In this document: one piece after another, positions 60,876-64,000 of the stretch
How the letters are laid out: each line of letters begins with the position of its first letter
Position numbering within the stretch: position 1 is the first letter of the stretch
Assembly: GCA_016192065.1 (NCBI GenBank)
Contig: JACPUX010000070.1
Coordinates: 1-64,000 of the forward strand
Origin: Betaproteobacteria bacterium
Lineage (GTDB): Bacteria; Pseudomonadota; Gammaproteobacteria; Burkholderiales; Casimicrobiaceae
DNA: 64,000 nt
Direction of reading: 5' to 3'
The notes under the pieces: generated by a model
Told to the model about the DNA's origin: nothing
The model's input: only the letters and a program-made list of their open reading frames with translations
Database searches by the model: none
Translations under genes and position numbers: made by a program

Positions 60876-62720
60876 TCAGACCCCCACGCCCTCCTCGCCG
60901 CGGTACATGCCCTCGATCAGCTCGGCGAATTGCCGGTTGATGGCGCGGCGCTTCACTTTCATGGTGGGAGTGACTTCGCCGTCTTCTTCCAGAAGCTTCT
61001 TGGGCAAGATCGTAAAACGCTTGATCTGCTCCACTCGCGCCAGGCCGGCGTTGGTGCGCCGCACTTCGGCGAGGATCAGCTCCCGCACTTCCCGCGTTTC
61101 GGTGAGCGAAGCGTAGGTGGTGTATTGCACTTTGCGATCCTGGGCGAATTTGAGCACGTTTTCCTCGTCGATGACGATCAACGCGGTGATGAAGTTGCGT
61201 CCGTCACCGATGAGGATGGCGTCGGTGATGTAGAGGCTAGTCTTCAGTTCATTTTCGATCGGCTGCGGCGCCACGTTCTTGCCGCCCGAGGTGATGAGCA
61301 AGTCCTTCTTGCGGTCGGTGATCTTGAGAAAGCCGCGGGCGTCGAGTTCGCCCACGTCGCCCGAGTGCAGCCAGCCGTCGGTGACGGTCTCGGCGGTCGC
61401 CTCCGGGTTGCGGTAATAGCCCTGGAAGACATTGGCGCCGCGCACCAAAATTTCGCCGTCGGCGGCGATGCGCACCTCCACGCCCGGCAGGGGCGGGCCG
61501 GCATTGGCGGGGTCGATGATGTCGCCGCGATGGCAGCTCGTTGGCCCGCTGCCCTCGGTCTGGCCGTAGATCTGCCGCAAGGGCACACCCAGGGCGTGAT
61601 AGAAGCGCAGCACATCCGGTGAAATCGCCGCCGCGCCGCTCACCGCCGTGCGCACCCGGTCGAAGCCCAGGCGCTTTCTGAGCTTGGCGAGCACCAGCAG
61701 ATTCGCCAAGGCGAAGCCCAGGCGCAGATGGAGCGGCACCGGGCGGCCCGAATCCAGCCGCGCCCGCGCATAGGCCCGGCCCAGGTAGTACGCGGCGGCA
61801 AAAGCAGCGCGCTTGGTCCAGTGGCCATCTTTCACGCGAATCAGAATCATCGACTGGTATTTTTCCCAGATGCGTGGCACGGCGAAAAGCAGCGTGGGCG
61901 ACACCTCGGTGATGTTCTGCGTCACCGCGTCGACGTTTTCCACGAAATGCACCCGGTAACCCGCGGTGAGCGCGAGGTAACTGGAAAGCAGCCGCTCGGC
62001 GATGTGCGACAGCGGCAGAAAAGACACCACGTCTTCCTCGTCGTGGGAAGCGAATACGTCGACCAGTTGCCGCGCCGTCCAGACGATATTGCGATGCGAC
62101 AGCATGGCGCCCTTGGGCGGCCCAGTAGTGCCCGAGGTATAAATCAGGATCGCCGTTGCTTGGGCGTCGAGCGCCGCGATGCGCGCTTCGATCACTCCCG
62201 GCGCCGCCGCTTCGTGCGCCCGACCGCGCGCCAGGAGGTCAGTCCAGGAAATCACCATGGGATCGGAAAAGTCATGCAGACCCTTCATGTCCATGACTAC
62301 GATCCACTTCAGGGCGGGCAGCTCGTCGCGCGTTTCAAGCGCCTTGTCGAGCTGCTCTTCGTTCTCGACCACAAAAATGCGGGCGTCGGAATGCCCCAGG
62401 ATGTAGGCGCACTCCTTGGCGGCGTTGGTGGTATAGATGCCCACCGTCACCCCGCCCGCGGCCTGCGCAGCGAGGTCGGTGATCAACCATTCGCGCCGGT
62501 TTTCGCCGATCACCGCCACCCGCGCACCAGCCTCCAAGCCCAAGGCGATGAACCCCGCCGCGGCTTCGCGCACCGCTTGGGCATAGGCGGCGAAACTGAT
62601 GTCCCGCCACAAACCGAGGTGCTTGTAGCGCAAGGCAGTGTCCGCGCCGCGCGATGCCGCATGGGCAAAAAGCAGGGCGGGGGCGGAGCGGGCTTCGAGA
62701 AAGGTTTCCGGCGCGTTCAT
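60876..62720 (-). CDS. Long-chain acyl-CoA synthetase (AMP-forming)
   Basis: A 614-residue ANL enzyme of the FadD15/FAA type. Seen are ILIYTSGTTGPPKGAMLSHR, VSFLPLSHIAERLLSSYLAL, IYGQTEGSGPTSCHRG and GWLHSGDVGELDARGFLKIT, DRKKDLLITSGGKNVAPQPI in the C-terminal part, and a final KVKRRAINRQFAELI. It activates long-chain or aryl-alkyl acids. ATG at 62720 (MNAPETFLEARSAP) was chosen; the longer frame start is atypical. It is divergent from a LivM/LivH pair (gap 105 bases), an arrangement often seen in acid-uptake loci. Confidence 0.92.
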   Translation of the reverse strand: MNAPETFLEARSAPALLFAHAASRGADTALRYKHLGLWRDISFAAYAQAVREAAAGFIALGLEAGARVAVIGENRREWLITDLAAQAAGGVTVGIYTTNAAKECAYILGHSDARIFVVENEEQLDKALETRDELPALKWIVVMDMKGLHDFSDPMVISWTDLLARGRAHEAAAPGVIEARIAALDAQATAILIYTSGTTGPPKGAMLSHRNIVWTARQLVDVFASHDEEDVVSFLPLSHIAERLLSSYLALTAGYRVHFVENVDAVTQNITEVSPTLLFAVPRIWEKYQSMILIRVKDGHWTKRAAFAAAYYLGRAYARARLDSGRPVPLHLRLGFALANLLVLAKLRKRLGFDRVRTAVSGAAAISPDVLRFYHALGVPLRQIYGQTEGSGPTSCHRGDIIDPANAGPPLPGVEVRIAADGEILVRGANVFQGYYRNPEATAETVTDGWLHSGDVGELDARGFLKITDRKKDLLITSGGKNVAPQPIENELKTSLYITDAILIGDGRNFITALIVIDEENVLKFAQDRKVQYTTYASLTETREVRELILAEVRRTNAGLARVEQIKRFTILPKKLLEEDGEVTPTMKVKRRAINRQFAELIEGMYRGEEGVGV

Positions 62721-62825
62721 GGGTCTAGCCACCAAGAGCTTGCTTGTCGGCAGTTGCCCGGCATAGTAGCATCGACCCGCGCCGAACAAAAAGCTTGTCG
62801 CGGCGTGGAGGAATTCGGCTTGGAC

Positions 62826-63884
62826 ATGAAGCGTTCCTATTACCGGGACCTGCGGCTGTTTGATACCTGGCCGCTGGGACTCTGGCTGGTCGTCTGCGCG
62901 GCGCTACTGGCGCTGGTGCCTTTTTTCGCCGGCAATTACCTCATGTACGTGCTGGGCTACATCGCCATCAATGCCATGGTGGCTTTGGGCCTCAACGTGC
63001 TGGTGGGGTACACCGGGCAAATTTCGCTGGGGCACGCCGGCTTCTTTGCCATCGGCGCCTACGCCACCGTGCTCTTGGCTAAAGCGGGCGTGCCTATTCC
63101 CCTGGCGCTCGTGGCAGCGGCTTTCATCGCCGCGGCTTTCGGTTTTCTGCTGGGTCTGCCGGCGCTGCGTCTGGAAGGCCCTTACCTCGCCGTCATCACC
63201 CTGGGCTTCGGGCTCACGGTGGAAAATATTTTCGCCAAAGCGGAGTTTTTCGGCGGCGCCACCGGCCCCTCGGTACCTCCCTTCAGTTTGAGCCTATGGC
63301 CGGGATTCAGCCGCGAGCAGAATCTCTATTGGCTGATCATGCTTTGCGCGGGGGGAACGATCTTGGCCATCCGCAACCTCATGCGCACGCGCGTCGGGCG
63401 CGCATTCGTGGCCATCCGCGATTCCGATGTCGCCGCAGCTTGCGCCGGCGTGGACCTCACCTGGTACAAGACGCTCGCCTTTGCCGTGAGCGCGGCCTTC
63501 ACCGGTGTGGCCGGCGGGTTGTTTGCCTTCCATTTGGGGCAAGTCGACCCGACCACTTTCAACTTGATGTTGTCCATCCTTTTTCTGGCCATGGTGGTGA
63601 TTGGCGGCGTGGGCTCCATTCTCGGCCCCCTCCTCGGTGCCGTGACCATCAGCCTCTTGAACCTCAAACTGAAGGGCTTGAAGCTTGCCGATTTCGAACA
63701 GATTCCCCTGGCCGGCAAGGAGATTGCGGGTTTCATCAGCCGGCATTTCATGGAAACCGGCATGGCCAACATTCAGTTCATCGTCTATGGCGGCATCCTG
63801 GTGCTGATCATGGTGTTCGAGCCTTTGGGCCTTTATGGCCTTTGGATACGCGCCAAGCGCTACTGGCGTACTTGGCCGCTCTAG
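62826..63884 (+). CDS. livM: Branched-chain-type ABC permease LivM (second system)
   Basis: A 352-residue permease with eight to ten hydrophobic segments, GQISLGHAGFFAIGAYATVL as family motif, and RAFVAIRDSDVAAACAGVDL as the ATPase-contact loop. It is longer than the LivM at 47.8 kb because of a C-terminal segment (LADFEQIPLAGKEIAGFISR). ATG at 62826 is the first Met, but TTG at 62820 lies at ideal distance from GGAGGAA (62807-62813) and may be the true start. A livH gene follows after three bases. The order LivM-LivH, beside a long-chain ligase, differs from the first Liv system. Confidence 0.9.
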   Translation: MKRSYYRDLRLFDTWPLGLWLVVCAALLALVPFFAGNYLMYVLGYIAINAMVALGLNVLVGYTGQISLGHAGFFAIGAYATVLLAKAGVPIPLALVAAAFIAAAFGFLLGLPALRLEGPYLAVITLGFGLTVENIFAKAEFFGGATGPSVPPFSLSLWPGFSREQNLYWLIMLCAGGTILAIRNLMRTRVGRAFVAIRDSDVAAACAGVDLTWYKTLAFAVSAAFTGVAGGLFAFHLGQVDPTTFNLMLSILFLAMVVIGGVGSILGPLLGAVTISLLNLKLKGLKLADFEQIPLAGKEIAGFISRHFMETGMANIQFIVYGGILVLIMVFEPLGLYGLWIRAKRYWRTWPL

Positions 63885-63887
63885 TCC

Positions 63888-64000
63888 ATGGACATCCTGG
63901 GCAACCTTCCCCAAGTGCTGTTCAGCGGTCTGGCCGCGGGTTCGGTCTATGCGCTGGTGGCGCTGGCCATGGTGATCATTTACCGCACCACCGAAGTGCT
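63888..64000 (+). CDS. livH: Branched-chain-type ABC permease LivH (partial)
   Basis: Only the first 37 codons are inside the window. They read MDILGNLPQVLFSGLAAGSV followed by YALVALAMVIIYRTTEV, the usual first membrane segment of LivH permeases. ATG at 63888 lies three bases after the livM stop. The rest of the gene, and probably ATP-binding and substrate-binding genes, lie beyond the right edge. Confidence 0.85.
   Translation, partial: MDILGNLPQVLFSGLAAGSVYALVALAMVIIYRTTEV

Overview
The window reads as chromosome of a GC-rich betaproteobacterium. I infer a Rhodocyclales- or Nitrosomonadales-like, metabolically flexible respirer. The inference rests on gene content and protein resemblance: a pcnB-folK-deoxynucleoside kinase-panBCD run, the types of AceA and Icd, a flavocytochrome c module, and branched-chain-type ABC transporters paired with acyl-CoA ligases. 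No rRNA, tRNA, CRISPR array or complete insertion sequence was found.

Bases 1-4,330 are accessory DNA made of fragments. A 25-bp tandem repeat precedes an overlapping phage lysis cassette (DUF6127-like protein, holin, GH24 endolysin). Next comes an AbiE-type type IV toxin-antitoxin pair. Its third overlapping gene carries an in-frame amber codon and is fused to the 3' end of a hipA toxin gene. A frameshifted 3' end of a chromate transporter gene closes the region.

From 4.4 to 18.5 kb lies a glycogen island. glgA, glgP, class I aldolase fbaB, two different GH57 enzymes and glgC are on the minus strand, glgB is divergent, and glk is close by. Together they build alpha-glucan from glucose-1-phosphate, take it apart, and pass sugars to glycolysis. 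From 18.6 to 25.7 kb are a lone Rieske oxygenase, an EamA transporter, a sulfurtransferase, thpR, aceA with terminator and promoter, rraA, and an orphan histidine-kinase tail. From 25.8 to 29.4 kb a four-gene cytochrome operon (NapC-like tetraheme, EB_dh-like heme protein, FccA, FccB) suggests a membrane-linked periplasmic electron route. Housekeeping genes follow to 39.2 kb: clpA, clpS, a cold-shock gene, icd, pcnB, folK, a deoxynucleoside kinase and panBCD. A 111-bp tandem repeat comes next.

From 41.7 to 52.9 kb one minus-strand operon starts with a TetR regulator whose operator lies inside its own promoter. It encodes a complete Liv-type ABC importer with an MmgE/PrpD gene inserted between the two permease genes, then two short-chain dehydrogenases, an acyl-CoA ligase, a DUF35 protein and a thiolase. 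This looks like uptake plus CoA-dependent breakdown of an unidentified acid. After it come a secreted S9 peptidase, two tandem multi-PAS histidine kinases without a response regulator, and a long-chain acyl-CoA synthetase divergent from a second Liv-type permease pair that runs off the end.

The best candidates for something undescribed are the NapC/EB_dh/FccAB operon, the TetR-Liv-PrpD operon, and the repeat arrays at 14-138, 22,290-22,374 and 39,187-39,596.
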